DNA of 64,000 nucleotides from Polytrichum commune. Its lineage: Eukaryota; Streptophyta; Polytrichopsida; Polytrichales; Polytrichaceae. Below, one piece after another: positions 44,215 through 53,850 of the stretch. The notes under the pieces are model-generated. The model saw only the letters and a list, made by a program, of their open reading frames with translations, ran no database searches and was not told the origin of the DNA. The stretch is from contig OX485804.1 in NCBI GenBank assembly GCA_950295325.1, positions 8,060,001-8,124,000 of the forward strand. The letters run 5' to 3'. The translations under genes were made by a program, and so were the position numbers. The stretch's first letter is position 1. Each line of letters starts with the position of its first letter.

Positions 44215-44900
44215 GTGGCCAACTTGGTACAATCTCCAACGGAAGATGGTGCACTCGAGGTTTGGCAGTGCCACCTTGGCCATTTGAATGTGAAGAGTGT
44301 TCATACGCTCCAAAGCATGGAGAGTAACATGTACCTTGGCAAAAAAATTTATCCCCACATCATCTTTGCTTTACGGAGCATGCATTTAAAGAAAAAGAAA
44401 ACAAAAACAAAAACATAAGGGTGTGTTTCCAAACAAGGGGGAAGGATCAACCAAGCCTTTGGAGATTGTATGTACTGACGTGTGTGACCCCATGAGGACT
44501 ACATCCATTGACAATGCAAAGTTTTTCGTGGCCTTCATTGACAATTTCTCGAGGTTTGGTTGTATGCTTTAAAACCCAAAGGCAGTGTTTTGAGAGGTTC
44601 AAGGAGTTCAAAACGCTTGTAGAGACGTAATGAGAACAAAATATAAAGGCACTTTGGTCATACAATAGTGGGGGGGAGGGTCCAATACATTCAAGCGATT
44701 TTCAAAGGACCATAATATTGACAAGTAAACGTCCATCATGTGTAGGCCACAACAAAATAGAGTGGCGGAGTGTGCAAATGGCAATTTCGTGGAGATGACA
44801 AAGAACGTCTTTTATACTCAAAACCTTCATTTTGGATAGAAGCAGTGATTTATGAGGTTTACATTCAAAACTGATGTCCAATGAGGGCGTTGGAATTATT
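44215..44900 (+). pseudogene. Copia integrase remnant
   Basis: Begins with the GAG-pre-integrase segment (WQCHLGHLNVKSVHTL), which supplies part of the HHCC zinc site. After a low-complexity Lys-coding insertion near 44390-44415 the core resumes with LEIVCTDVCDPM (first catalytic Asp, about 44461) and FVAFIDNFSR. The third conserved block, PQQNRVAE, follows at about 44748 (the catalytic Glu is the last residue). Several stops lie between them. Confidence 0.7.
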
Positions 44901-45479
44901 TACGCCCAACAAAACATGGAGCAAGAAAAGACATTGCAATGCATAGATGCATGTGTTTGGATACGTTGCCCACACAATGATGCTGGATGAAAAGTGGGGT
45001 ATAATCAATGTAAATGACACAAATTGTTTGGTTGTGGGTTATTGTGAGGGAATTAAAGCTTACATGCTTATATGTTTGCAAACTTTAAAATTTATAGAAA
45101 AATAGAGATGTTCTATTTATGGAGGATAGTACGAAAATTGAAAATAATTTGAATATACATGAAAGTGGGAGAAATGAAGCCATATAGAGGTCATTGTAGA
45201 CAAATCTTCTAAATCATCTTCGTGTGATGACTGTGAGGAGCGTGAGGAGCAAGTGGAAGATCACTTGGTTGCAAATGAAAAAAATAATCGAAAAACTTGC
45301 AGAGAATGACAACTGCATTGAGAGATTTGGCAAGGATGGAAGATATCTTAAAAGGAAGTGACGCTCCCCTAGAGAGTGGTAGAAAAATCACATTCTATCC
45401 AATACGGTGAAATATGGACCAATGTGACATTTTTGGACGATCCTTTAAATTTGTGTAAAACATTGAGATCCGAAAATAC

Positions 45480-46260
45480 TAGCAAGTGGGAGTACGACTT
45501 ACTCATGGTGGAAATTGACCAACCTTCCAAAGGATTACAATAGTGTAGGGTGCAAATGGATGTTCCGCATCAAGAAGGATGCATCATGTGAAATTATTAG
45601 GTATAAGGCACGGTTAGTAGCAAAGGGATATTCTCTAAAGGCCGGAGTAGATTTCAACGAGATGTTTGTCCTTGTGACCATGTTCATCACCATTAGATGC
45701 ATTCTTGTAATAAGAGTGATCGTGGATTGGGAGATCCACCAAATGGATGTAAAGACAACAATTTTGAATGAAGTATTGGAAGTGGAGATGTACATGGATC
45801 AACCGGAGGGGTGCGTACAAAAAAAGGAAAATAAAATCTTGTGTCCATACTCAAGAAAGTTTTGTATAAGCTTAAACAATAGTCGAGGGCATGGTAACAT
45901 CATATCAACATATTCTTCATCAACGACAACTTTTATAGGAGCCAAATGGAACTTTCATTGTACATTAATCAAACAGTTGAGTATTTGTTGGTAACAATCC
46001 TCTATGTGAAAAATTTGATCATATTGGCAAGCAATGTAGCCCGAATTGAAGTGGCTCAAATTGGAGTTTAAGAAGGAATTTGATATGAGCAATCTTAGAT
46101 AATTGCATTATTACCTACGATTGGAATTTGAGAGGAATAAAAATACCAATACCATCACCATGAACCAAAGGAGCTACATTGAGGAGGTCCTCAAGCATTT
46201 TAACATGAAAGAATACAAACCGGTCACAACTCCGTTCGATGCGAATTCAAAATTGTTAAA
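45480..46260 (+). pseudogene. Copia reverse transcriptase remnant
   Basis: GCKWMFRIKKD and YKARLVAKGY (about 45550-45630) are the fingers of the copia polymerase. QMDVKTTILN (about 45740) is the first catalytic block, where the usual aspartate is kept. YMDQPEG follows. The YVDD box reads YVKN (46003-46014): both catalytic aspartates are lost. The main ORF, 45515-45994, is 159 codons and then needs frame changes. Confidence 0.85.
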
Positions 46261-46329
46261 ATTTGGATGAAGAATTTGAAAATGTGCAAGAAGAAATATA
46301 AGGTGTTCCATACAAGGCCAGGTAGAATC

Positions 46330-46975
46330 TCTCATATATGCAATGGTGGCCATGAGTGCCGATATTGCATTTGCAATAAGTATGATGAGCCAATTCATGT
46401 CGAAGGTGGGCCCACCGCATTGGATGGCCGTGAAACACATCATGAGGTCTTTGAAGGGCACTTTGGACTTCAAATTATGCCTTGAAAGCAAAGATATTGC
46501 CTTGAAAGAATTTTGTGATGCGGATTGGACGGGAGATGCAAACACTGGCGATTCACCATGGGGTATGTGCTTCTTGTTGGCATTGGAGTCATTTCCTAGA
46601 AATGCAAAAAACAACCAACCATTGCATTTTCTACGGCAGAGGCGGAGTACATGGCCACTAGCCATTGCACGAAGGAAGTGGTTTGGCTTAGGCACCTTTT
46701 GTTGGATGTGGGATATGTGCAAGAATTTTCGACATTCATCATGTGTGACAGTTGAAGATGCATAGCATTTATAAATAATCCCACACGCCATTCTCGCACC
46801 AAGCATATCAACTTACAACATCACTTCATTAGAGATAAAATAAAAAACCGAAAGATATGTTTGAAATATTGTCCAACGAAGAATATGATAGCATACTTGC
46901 TGACCAAACCACTTGCAAATGATAGGCATCAAGCATTAACAAAGGCAATGGGTTTAGAAGCCTTTAACTACTCGC
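46330..46975 (+). pseudogene. Copia RNase H remnant
   Basis: PHWMAVKHIMRSLKGTLDF and FCDADWTGDANTGDS (DADW carries the first catalytic Asp, about 46517) identify the copia-type RNase H. In a shifted frame, AEAEYMATSHCTKE (catalytic Glu, about 46640) and the tail block with LTKPL (about 46900) follow. Minus ORFs over this stretch, including the 210-codon one at 46174-46806, are shadows. Confidence 0.8.
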
Positions 46976-46985
46976 AAAGTGAGAG

Positions 46986-47264
46986 TGTAGAAGGTTAGCA
47001 TTAGATTGCTTATAGTCAATAGAAATGTAATGGAAGAGGCATAAAAAACAATAAGGTTAGAATAAGGCCACAATGCTAGTCCGAAAAGGAATAAGTGTTA
47101 TCCCATATTATTTGTATGAACTAAAAAAAAAATAACAATAAAAAAAATAAAGTAAGGAGAACATGGGACCATTTCACTCCAAACATTATTCATATACATT
47201 TGTGTATATGTATATGTTTGTGCAATCTTATCTCTAGTCCTATTGACTTCCAATAGGCCATACC
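46986..47264 (+). repeat. Copia 3' LTR
   Basis: Begins TGTAGAAGG, preceded by the purine-rich 'gcaaagtgagag' that would act as polypurine tract. It contains an 'atacatttgtgtatatgtatatg' expansion (shorter blocks) absent from the 5' LTR. The end is placed at 'gtcaaca' by alignment. Confidence 0.75.
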
Positions 47265-47520
47265 GTCAACATGTGGTCGATTAAGGTACATTTTGATGAA
47301 GCCCGCCCAATTCTTGGTAATTTAGCTTCATCCTATGTCCAAAGGATTGGTGTATTTGTTTTGAGTAGAATTCCCATTTTGCGAAGTCTTGCGAGGCACA
47401 CACTATTGACGTCAACCACAATCATAGATTTGAAACCCATGTCAAAATATTCGGTAATTTGGTAGCATTCGGAGAGCTCCGTCTCCCAATTGACCTTCTC
47501 ATGGTGTGGTACTTGAGTAA
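47265..47520 (-). pseudogene. LINE copy 2, proximal part (RNase H N-half)
   Basis: On the minus strand: TELSECYQITEYFDMGFKSM, then VVDVNSVCASQDFAKW. This is the pattern of the first half of an RNase H domain (Glu of helix A, then [ILV]-x-D-S with the second Asp). Together with the GNE segment at 41500-41560 on the other side of the copia element, one RNase H domain is reconstituted in order. About 20 residues next to the LTR do not fit, so the exact junction is uncertain. Confidence 0.4.
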
Positions 47521-47524
47521 ATTA

Positions 47525-47863
47525 TAAATGTTGGCCTAGCACCGCATTTGAGTGTTCATTTGGGTAAAGCTTTTGCGCAACGCGCTGGAAAGCATGTAGG
47601 AGGGTGCGGAATTGAATGGCTTAACTTGGTGGTGTTCCTAAACATTCGAACTCATAGTTAGCCATCTTTTCTCTCAATGAAAAATGCCCTCTTTCAATGA
47701 CAACGGCTTCATGGGTGCCGTGCACATGAGCAACCATCAGTCGCTTTGCTTGGTAGAGATGATGAATCTCATCTAGCTCCACTAGCGAGGGTGGTGAAGT
47801 GGATTGTCTACCCCATCCCAGTAGCCACGAGTTCGCCACCTTCCGCCAGATAATTCCTGGCAA
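47525..47863 (-). other. Coding-like minus segment, unassigned
   Basis: An 80-codon ORF (SLVELDEIHHLYQAKRLM, REKMANYEFECLGTPP) followed, after one stop, by AIQFRTLLHAFQRVAQKLYP. Balanced composition and the lack of low complexity suggest a former coding region. It may be the LINE region upstream of RNase H, but I recognise no reverse transcriptase motif. Confidence 0.25.
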
Positions 47864-47869
47864 GTTTCT

Positions 47870-48240
47870 TACTGCAAAACACTCTCAAATTCCCTCTCTC
47901 CTTTTTCCCACACTCACATAAACATATTGAGGTTAAAAAAAGGGTCGGAAAGGTAAATGCGGGAAGCGGGTGGAGGCACAGGCTAGGGCACCAAGGCGCT
48001 TTCCACCCGCCTAGCGTGTGAGCTTGTTGCAGAGGTATGCACGCACCCGGCCAGCCAACTGCAAGGGGCCATGTGGACATCCGACCGGTTGTTGGTGGGG
48101 CGGACTGGCGCCATGTGCACAACTCTATGGTTGGGAAAGCCGAGCCGCATTTGAGAATCTCTGTCAATTCCAAGGTGTGAGGCCAAACCCACCACCCTTA
48201 AGCGTCCTAGTCCGGATGATGGGTTTGTGAATCACATGTG
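47870..48240. other. GC-richer patch without recognised gene
   Basis: Overlapping ORFs on both strands (47808-48173 minus, 47983-48195 minus, 48018-48230 plus) share this GC-rich stretch. None shows a domain. Confidence 0.25.
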
Positions 48241-48304
48241 TAGTATCAAATCTCAATGATATAATAAGTATCCTTCATCTCAGTGAACTCCCTAGTTCTA
48301 AAGT

Positions 48305-48469
48305 TCATGATGTTTTATTAATACTTGTTTCTTGAACAAATGAGGCCTTAGCCTTCTCCAAGGTCCATCCCGCGGCTTTGGTCACGCATCCCCGTAAAGA
48401 CATCCCTCTAGCACCCGTAATCTTTATTTCCTTTACCTTGCCATTGCTAGGATCAACCACATTCCCCAT
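48305..48469 (-). CDS. Candidate 54-codon exon, function unknown
   Basis: Minus-strand ATG at 48469 to TGA at 48307-48305. The product contains MGNVVDPSNGKVKEIKITG and GMSLRGCVTKAAGWTLEKA, a varied composition unlike the translated noise nearby. The ATG is directly preceded by 'ttgttcagga', which would serve as a 3' splice site, so it could be an internal or last exon of a minus-strand gene whose 5' part may lie at 49796-50053. I recognise no family; a transposon fragment is the alternative. Confidence 0.25.
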   Translation of the reverse strand: MGNVVDPSNGKVKEIKITGARGMSLRGCVTKAAGWTLEKAKASFVQETSINKTS

Positions 48470-48661
48470 TCCTGAACAAGTAACTTATTTTGATCAATAA
48501 GATGCAAGTGTTTAAAAACACTGTCCTTGATGATCTATCCCAATCACATTTACTAGCAAGCCACGCCTCACGCTAACTAGCCTAATAAACCTAACACTTA
48601 CATACGTGCTAGAATAATCTAAAATGCATAACTTGACCTAGGCTTAGTTTTAAGCCCTTAA

Positions 48662-49119
48662 GCTGCCCCAGTAGCCACTAATTCGGCTTGTCCCAACTGC
48701 TCCAATAGCACTAATTCGGTTGGTCCCAGCTGCTCCAGTAGAACTAATTCGGTTGGTCCCAGCGGCTTAGTAGCCTAATTCCGTTGGTCTCGGCTGCTCC
48801 AGTGGCACTAATTCAGTTGGTCCCAGTTGCTCCAGTAGCGCTAATTCGGTTGGTCCCAGCTGCTCCAGTAGAACTAATTCGGTTGGTCTCGGCTGCTCCA
48901 GTGGCACTAATTCGGTTGGTCCCAGCGGCTTAGTAGCCTAATTCCGTTGGTCTCGGCTGCTCCAGTAGCACTAATTCGGTTGGTCCCAGCTGCTCCAGTA
49001 GCACTAATTCGGTTCGGCCTCGGCTGCTCCAGTAGAACTAATTCGGTTGGTCCCAGCTGCTCCAGTAGCACTAATTCGGTTGGTCCCAGCTGCTCCAGTA
49101 GCACTAATTCGGTTCGGCC
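48662..49119. repeat. 33-bp minisatellite with higher-order unit
   Basis: About 14 units of a 33-bp repeat ('ctgctccagtagcactaatt' + 'cggttggtcccag'). A 31-bp variant unit ('cggcttagtagcc') occurs twice, 163 bp apart, marking a five-unit higher-order duplication. As 33 is divisible by three, the minus strand reads an 11-residue repeat, LGPTELVLLEQ, until the variant unit shifts the frame. The ORFs 48907-49104 (minus) and 48947-49183 (plus) are consequences of the array. Confidence 0.9.
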
Positions 49120-49429
49120 CTTAGCTATGGTTGAACAGAAAATTAATCAATTCTACAAACCATTCTCAACTTCTACTATTTAATCTAACCTTCCTCTAAC
49201 TAATACTTAATCTATCCTACTAAGGTCCTCAAGTTAACCCCTAATCACAAGTGTTTTTCTTAGTCATTCTAAGGGGGTCCCTCCACATGAGAGAGATTGA
49301 GAGAGAGAGCTTAACTAACTACCTTCACTACAACTAGTAACCCACCTACGTGGCTCAAGCTCTTAAGAGCTTGCTCTCTTGAGAGCGCTTGATGGAGAGA
49401 GTTGTAAATGAGAGAGGAAACACCTTAAG

Positions 49430-49475
49430 TAGCAAAGAGGGAGAGAGGGAGAGAGGGAGAGAGAGGTGAGGATAG
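49430..49475 (+). repeat. GA-rich microsatellite
   Basis: (GAGAGG)n-like purine tract, part of a wider GA-rich area 49280-49480. Confidence 0.75.
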
Positions 49476-49795
49476 GGTGAGAGGATTAGCACCTCCAATC
49501 ACAATCCCTTAACCTTCACCTCTAAAGTAGGGACTAATCCCCCTTCCACCAAGCTTCCTTCTTCCTAAACTAACAAGGTGGATCCAAAAGTGGGCATTTA
49601 ACCCGTGGAGCTTGCCTTGCCTCACCTTACCCCTTACTCACATAATCAAGGCGTTCTCTTATCGAAATCAAACCTTGAAATAATCACACAACACATTCTA
49701 AAGCCTAAACTTAAATCCAAACCACACTTCACTCTTTTTATGTTTTGTGAATAATCATAACACATCAAAGTCAAACTAAAATTGGTTTCGAAGAG

Positions 49796-50053
49796 TTAAT
49801 CACCACATGTGGGCACCATTTTGGGCTCACACAAGGGCGGCTCCCTTACTTTGTGCTCATGGTGTGATTTTTTCATCATGTTGGGTGTTGTCCTCTCTTC
49901 ACCGTCCAATTTCCTCCTTTTTGCACTTAGTGTGTTATCCTCCAAGCTAGTGGTGGCAAAGGCCGCTTTGAGGTTTATTTGGCTACCAATAGGACTACAA
50001 TGAGAGAGAGAATCGGAGTCGGAGTGAGCTATTGCCTTGAGATGGAGATACAT
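49796..50053 (-). CDS. Candidate first exon with nuclear-localisation-like motif
   Basis: An 85-codon minus ORF from ATG 50053 to TAA near 49796, Ser/Lys-rich, with SAKRRKLDGEERTT, a good monopartite nuclear localisation signal. Within it, 'cacaaagtaaggg' (about 49862) matches a plant 5' splice site (A|GTAAGG), so the coding part could end there. An in-frame stop lies just upstream of the ATG, and an E-type MITE sits 50 bp further upstream. Family not recognised. Confidence 0.3.
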   Translation of the reverse strand: MYLHLKAIAHSDSDSLSHCSPIGSQINLKAAFATTSLEDNTLSAKRRKLDGEERTTPNMMKKSHHEHKVREPPLCEPKMVPTCGD

Positions 50054-50103
50054 TCTCTAGCTCCGTGTCTAAATCCTTCTTGTTAATGGTTGTACCCTCT
50101 CTT

Positions 50104-50430
50104 CTACACAAAATATGATACTTAGTGTTTGATTATAATTAGTGTTGTTACCACCCTACCATGCTCAACACTAATTTTCAATTCTTTAACAATGAGTGTT
50201 AGACATAAATGTGCCGCTACCTTCCCTATTGCCACCTCCCTTATTATATCCTTGTTTTTTTCATATCCTTACTAACACTATATTCAAACATGTAACTTCC
50301 ACATATTACCATAGTTAATATTTAGTGTTTGAGTCTGGATTTAATGTTACTTAATTTCATAGGGTTATTGATATTTAGTGTATGCGTTCGTATATAGTGT
50401 ATGAAACACTAAATATCATGTTTTGTGTAG
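50104..50430. mobile_element. E-type MITE, free copy
   Basis: A 327-bp element with inverted ends 'ctacacaaaatatgatactt' and complement of 'ctacacaaaacatgatattt'. The interior is the reverse complement of the element nested at 38392-38711. Related ends occur in the K family (58486-58869). Ends of the CACTAC... kind recall CACTA transposons, but no 3-bp duplication can be read. Confidence 0.65.
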
Positions 50431-50661
50431 TGGTCTCTCGGACTTTCTTAGCTCCTTATTAGCTCCCCATAGTGCTAGTGTAGTGTGGGCTTATGCTGGA
50501 TAGTGTGGATTGTAGCCTTGTGGACGTTGATGTTGGCTCCTCTTATGATGCCCCGATCACACCAAACTTTCCATCTGGTGCCAACCATGAATTTGTTGGG
50601 GATTATGTTCAAACATAGATGTTGACCCACCACTTTTCACACTATTACAACCGGAGATGCC

Positions 50662-51722
50662 CAGTGGTGATTTTTCACAAGGTCCCCAACATGTCCAGGA
50701 CATGTTCATAAAAAAAAAAAACCTTTCCAGTGGACGGGTTCCTAGAAAATGAACCGGTTTTTGGACGTGTCAAATTCACTTTGGACGGGTTTTAAAAATA
50801 ACAATTTTTCTGATAATTTTTTCCAAAAAAATAAATGGTACAAATATCAATTACTTTATGTCATATATGACATGTGAATATAAGCATAATGCAATCAAAC
50901 CACTAATACCTGATCAAAATATCCATCTTGAAGTGTTTGATTCACCTGCATACATTAATTCATGAACCACAAAATTTAGAACCTTTTTTACATAATGTCA
51001 AAAAATAATTGAAGGTAAACTTAGCAATTGAATAAGAATTAGTATATATAAACATGTTCAAAAATTTAAAATAAAGAGCTACTCACCCTTCAAAGAAGTG
51101 GATGAATTCTCCTATCCTTCATGTTTCTCCAAACAAGCATCACTGCAGTCCAATTGATGTTTTCAACTGGAATATTTGCACATGAAATGCGCATCGAAGC
51201 ATCTAAAGTTTCTAACTTCAAAGTAGCACATAGATGACTTTTGATTAGGTTTTGTCTAGAAAAACCCCTCTTGTGGAGGGAATGCGGGTGGTGATGGACG
51301 GGCGATGGAAACACCTTCATGATAGAGTGTGGGGAAAGAAATGGGAGATTGGAGGACAAGAAATAAAAAGAAATGATGGTGGCATAGGAATTTTAAGATG
51401 AGAATCGACAACAAAAGACAAATAACTGAAGAGCATCGAAGGCATATTTTGAGAAGATCCTATTGTTTCCAAGTGCAAACAACCACATGTCAACATCTTT
51501 TTTTCTTTTTCTTTTTTATAAAAAAATCCACCATTGTAAGAGACTTATTTATACGTACTGTTGGACGGGTCTTTTCATTTCCAAAACCGGTTTGGGGACG
51601 GGTTGTATTGACTTTAACCTTTCCATGGACGAGTTGGTTTAGAAACTACCGGTTTTGGGACAGGTTGCAATTAATTTGTGCCTTTCAATTCAAGGCAAAA
51701 GCTTTGTGAAAAATCAGCCCTG
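50662..51722. mobile_element. hAT-like non-autonomous element
   Basis: A 1061-bp element. Ends: CAGTGGTGATTTTTCACAA at the left and complement of CAGGGCTGATTTTTCACAA at the right. It is flanked by GAGATGCC (50654-50661) and GAGATGAT (51723-51730), an 8-bp duplication with two changes. The CAG(T/G)G terminus and 8-bp duplication are hAT features. Subterminal words 'ggacgggtt' and 'accggtttt' recur near both ends (50732, 50753, 50783; 51563, 51586, 51598, 51649), as expected for transposase binding sites. No transposase; the minus 89-codon ORF 51090-51359 has no domain. Confidence 0.7.
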
Positions 51723-52065
51723 GAGATGATGCCGGCGGATGGTGTTTGAAGCAGTTGGTGTGATCAGCCGCTCACTTCCTGGTAACGGTTAGTTTGGGTC
51801 GTTGGTGGTGTGAATGTCTCGGCTGTCTCCCTCGCCGAGGTTGCTAATGTTGTTGTTGGCCTCTCCTTATGCATCCAGGAGCCTTTGCTTCATCCGCCAC
51901 TAGCTCGGCACTTTTATTTGAGGTTCACCGTGGGGCGGGCTACAGTGCTCTTTTGGTTTCGGTACCTGGGGCGGTTGTGGGATTTGGGTGTCAGCAGGTG
52001 GCTTCGGGCTTGAGAATTGCTTGCTGGTTGCTTGTAAGCTTGGAGCTTGTTGATGGTGGGCTTTA

Positions 52066-52439
52066 GGGCCGGTTTACACTACGGTGGAGAAAGCCTCCGG
52101 TCGGTCAAGAATGCTTGGCCAAGACATGGTTATATGAGGCAAATGGTGGATGTGCCGGAGAAGAATTAAAGGCAATAAAATATTTTTATTGAGTTGGGCT
52201 TCTCCGGAGGAGGAGTTTCTTGTCCGGCCTCTTGAGGCCGGAGAAGCCCAACTCCAAAAAGTGCCGCCATGTAGGCGGCCCTGTCATTTTATCATCCATG
52301 AGAAAAGTTCACCACCATTGTTTTCTTCACCTAGTGTAAACACCCACCGGTCAAGAGTTGCATTTTCGACCAATCACAATTGAGAAACGCCCTTCTTTTC
52401 ATGACCGGTGGACTTCTCCACCGTAGTGTAAACCGGCCC
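52066..52439. mobile_element. A-family MITE with perfect termini
   Basis: A 374-bp element with 26-bp perfect terminal inverted repeats starting GGGCCGGTTTACACTACGGT, flanked by TTA at 52063-52065 and 52440-52442. Harbinger/Tourist-like. The perfect ends make it one of the youngest insertions here. A second, decayed member lies at 59937-60202. Confidence 0.85.
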
Positions 52440-53064
52440 TTAGTGTTGTCTGATAGTTGCACGCTCCTTGGGTGGTTTTGATATGGTTGATTGCCGCACT
52501 CTTCTACAGCTTGTTTGTGGCTACGATGCGATTTTTGCTTTTGGTTCATCTTGTTGTTGTGCTCTGAGTTGGGAATTGTTGGTGTGTCGTGATGTTGAGA
52601 TTGCGGGGTTACATAGTGTCGGGGTTTATTGGCTTGGATGCTCTTGATTGTGGGTGTTGCAAGTTGAGTGTTGATGGCTTGGTGGCTATCCAAGGTTAGG
52701 GTTGGCCAGTGTTTTTGTGAATTTTTTCTTTTTGTGTGTGTGTGTGTGATTCTGTGACTTTGGTGGAGCACAATATTTTTGTCAAGTAGGTGTTGTTCTA
52801 TTCCATGTGATTTGTATGAATTTGAATTCCTAGCATGGGTTTTGCAGGGGGATTTGTGGCATTTGTGCCCTAATTTTGAGGTTGTGGCCTTTGTGTTGGC
52901 AAAGGGTTGGGGTTCCGTAGTTTTGTTGCTTGGTGTGGCTGGAGATATGGTCTGTGCATGCGTATTGGAGACATTTGTAGATATTGGATGCAATGTGAAC
53001 TCTTCAAGGGTTGTTGAGGGAGGGTGAGACATTTTTGTTTAAAATTTGGTTAGTTTTCCTGATA

Positions 53065-53426
53065 GCCTTGACGGACATTTGATGTGGAGATTTGGAGGAT
53101 TGGTGAGAGGGTAGAGAGTGGGATTATTGAAGTATTAAGGGTAGGGCTTGATGAGTATTGAGTGGGTGTACATATTGATGAAGAGTAAGATGGAGAAGAG
53201 GTGTGTGGATGAGGAAATCTTGCTTACAATTGCTGATGCATTTTTGGGTTTGCCTCCGCGTTGTCTATCTCTTGTTCCTTTTCGTTGTATCTTGTCCCTT
53301 GCATTCGCTGTGCTTGGAAGGTCCGATGGTGAGCTCGGACTTCGCCGAGTTGGGACGGGTTGTCCGAGACTCCTCGTTGCAGTCACGTCTTCTGATGTGC
53401 TCCATCTTGGTGCATGTGCGCTGGTA
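53065..53426 (+). other. GC-richer segment, exon-like
   Basis: Plus ORFs 53148-53432 and 53203-53427 overlap in different frames without a domain. The stretch ends in 'gctggtaagg', a 5' splice-site-like sequence, exactly where the inverted repeat 53427-53850 begins. Confidence 0.2.
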
Positions 53427-53850
53427 AGGTAGAAATACCATAACCGGTTAACCACCCTCTAGCCGTGCACTAGATCGCCATCGTAATGGTGAAGTGTCAT
53501 TTCTAAAACGGATCATGGCTCGGCGGCAACTTCAATGCGTGCACACTTAGTGTAGCCAATGGGAGTCAAGTGTTAATGTACTCATGAGGTAACCGATTTA
53601 GGCGATGTTCTGTATGGAAATGCGGATTACTGTGTTCGGTGTAGGAAGAATCTAGTGAACGAGTAGGGGGTTTGACAACTTTTCACTTTGAAAATTTGTA
53701 GCATTTTTTGTACAAGACAGAAAAATATGAAACAACTTGCATTCTTCATGAATCCTTCTCGTCTATCTTGGGAAATTATCTCATGATTGTCAGACCATAT
53801 CTTCAATGCAAATCACCTCATTTTCACGGGTTATGGTATTTCTACCTTAG
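53427..53850. mobile_element. Foldback element, 20-bp ends
   Basis: 'aaggtagaaataccataacc' at 53427 is repeated inverted as 'ggttatggtatttctacctt' ending near 53850. It separates two GC-richer segments (53065-53426 and 53851-54340) that may once have been joined. Superfamily not determined. Confidence 0.5.

Larger units (their letters stand above)
41609..47264 (+). mobile_element. Ty1/copia LTR retrotransposon (decayed)
   Basis: A 5.66-kb element: LTR, repetitive leader, gag, zinc knuckle, protease, integrase, reverse transcriptase, RNase H, purine tract (gcaaagtgagag before 46986), LTR. Integrase before reverse transcriptase is the copia order. Every domain is interrupted by stops or frameshifts and the polymerase active site is altered, so it cannot move by itself. 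It lies between the two parts of a LINE copy. No host tRNA primer site is readable after the 5' LTR. Confidence 0.85.
50440..53060. other. G+T-rich segment split by two transposons
   Basis: Pieces 50440-50653, 51731-52062 and 52443-53060 share a G+T-rich plus strand and become contiguous when the hAT-like (50662-51722) and Harbinger-like (52066-52439) elements are removed. The minus strand is open for long stretches: 233 codons at 52331-53032, of which the last 35 come from the MITE. That product is rich in His, Thr, Asn, Gln and shows no domain. The composition resembles the LINE at 11505-12600, so a LINE 5' portion is possible but unproven. Confidence 0.3.

Noticed and set aside
46174-46806. 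210-codon minus ORF
   Set aside because: Antisense shadow of the copia RNase H region, whose plus-strand motifs are clear.
47808-48230. Overlapping GC-rich ORFs on both strands
   Set aside because: Mutual shadows; no motif in any frame, so not listed as genes.
48662-49119. CRISPR-like array
   Set aside because: Units are contiguous without unique spacers and the context is eukaryotic.
48907-49183. Proteins with 11-residue repeats
   Set aside because: Both strands are open because the repeat unit is 33 bp; frame is lost at each 31-bp variant unit.
52331-53032. 233-codon minus ORF as intact gene
   Set aside because: Its last 35 codons come from a MITE and the rest is compositionally skewed without a domain; reported only as part of a disrupted G+T-rich segment.
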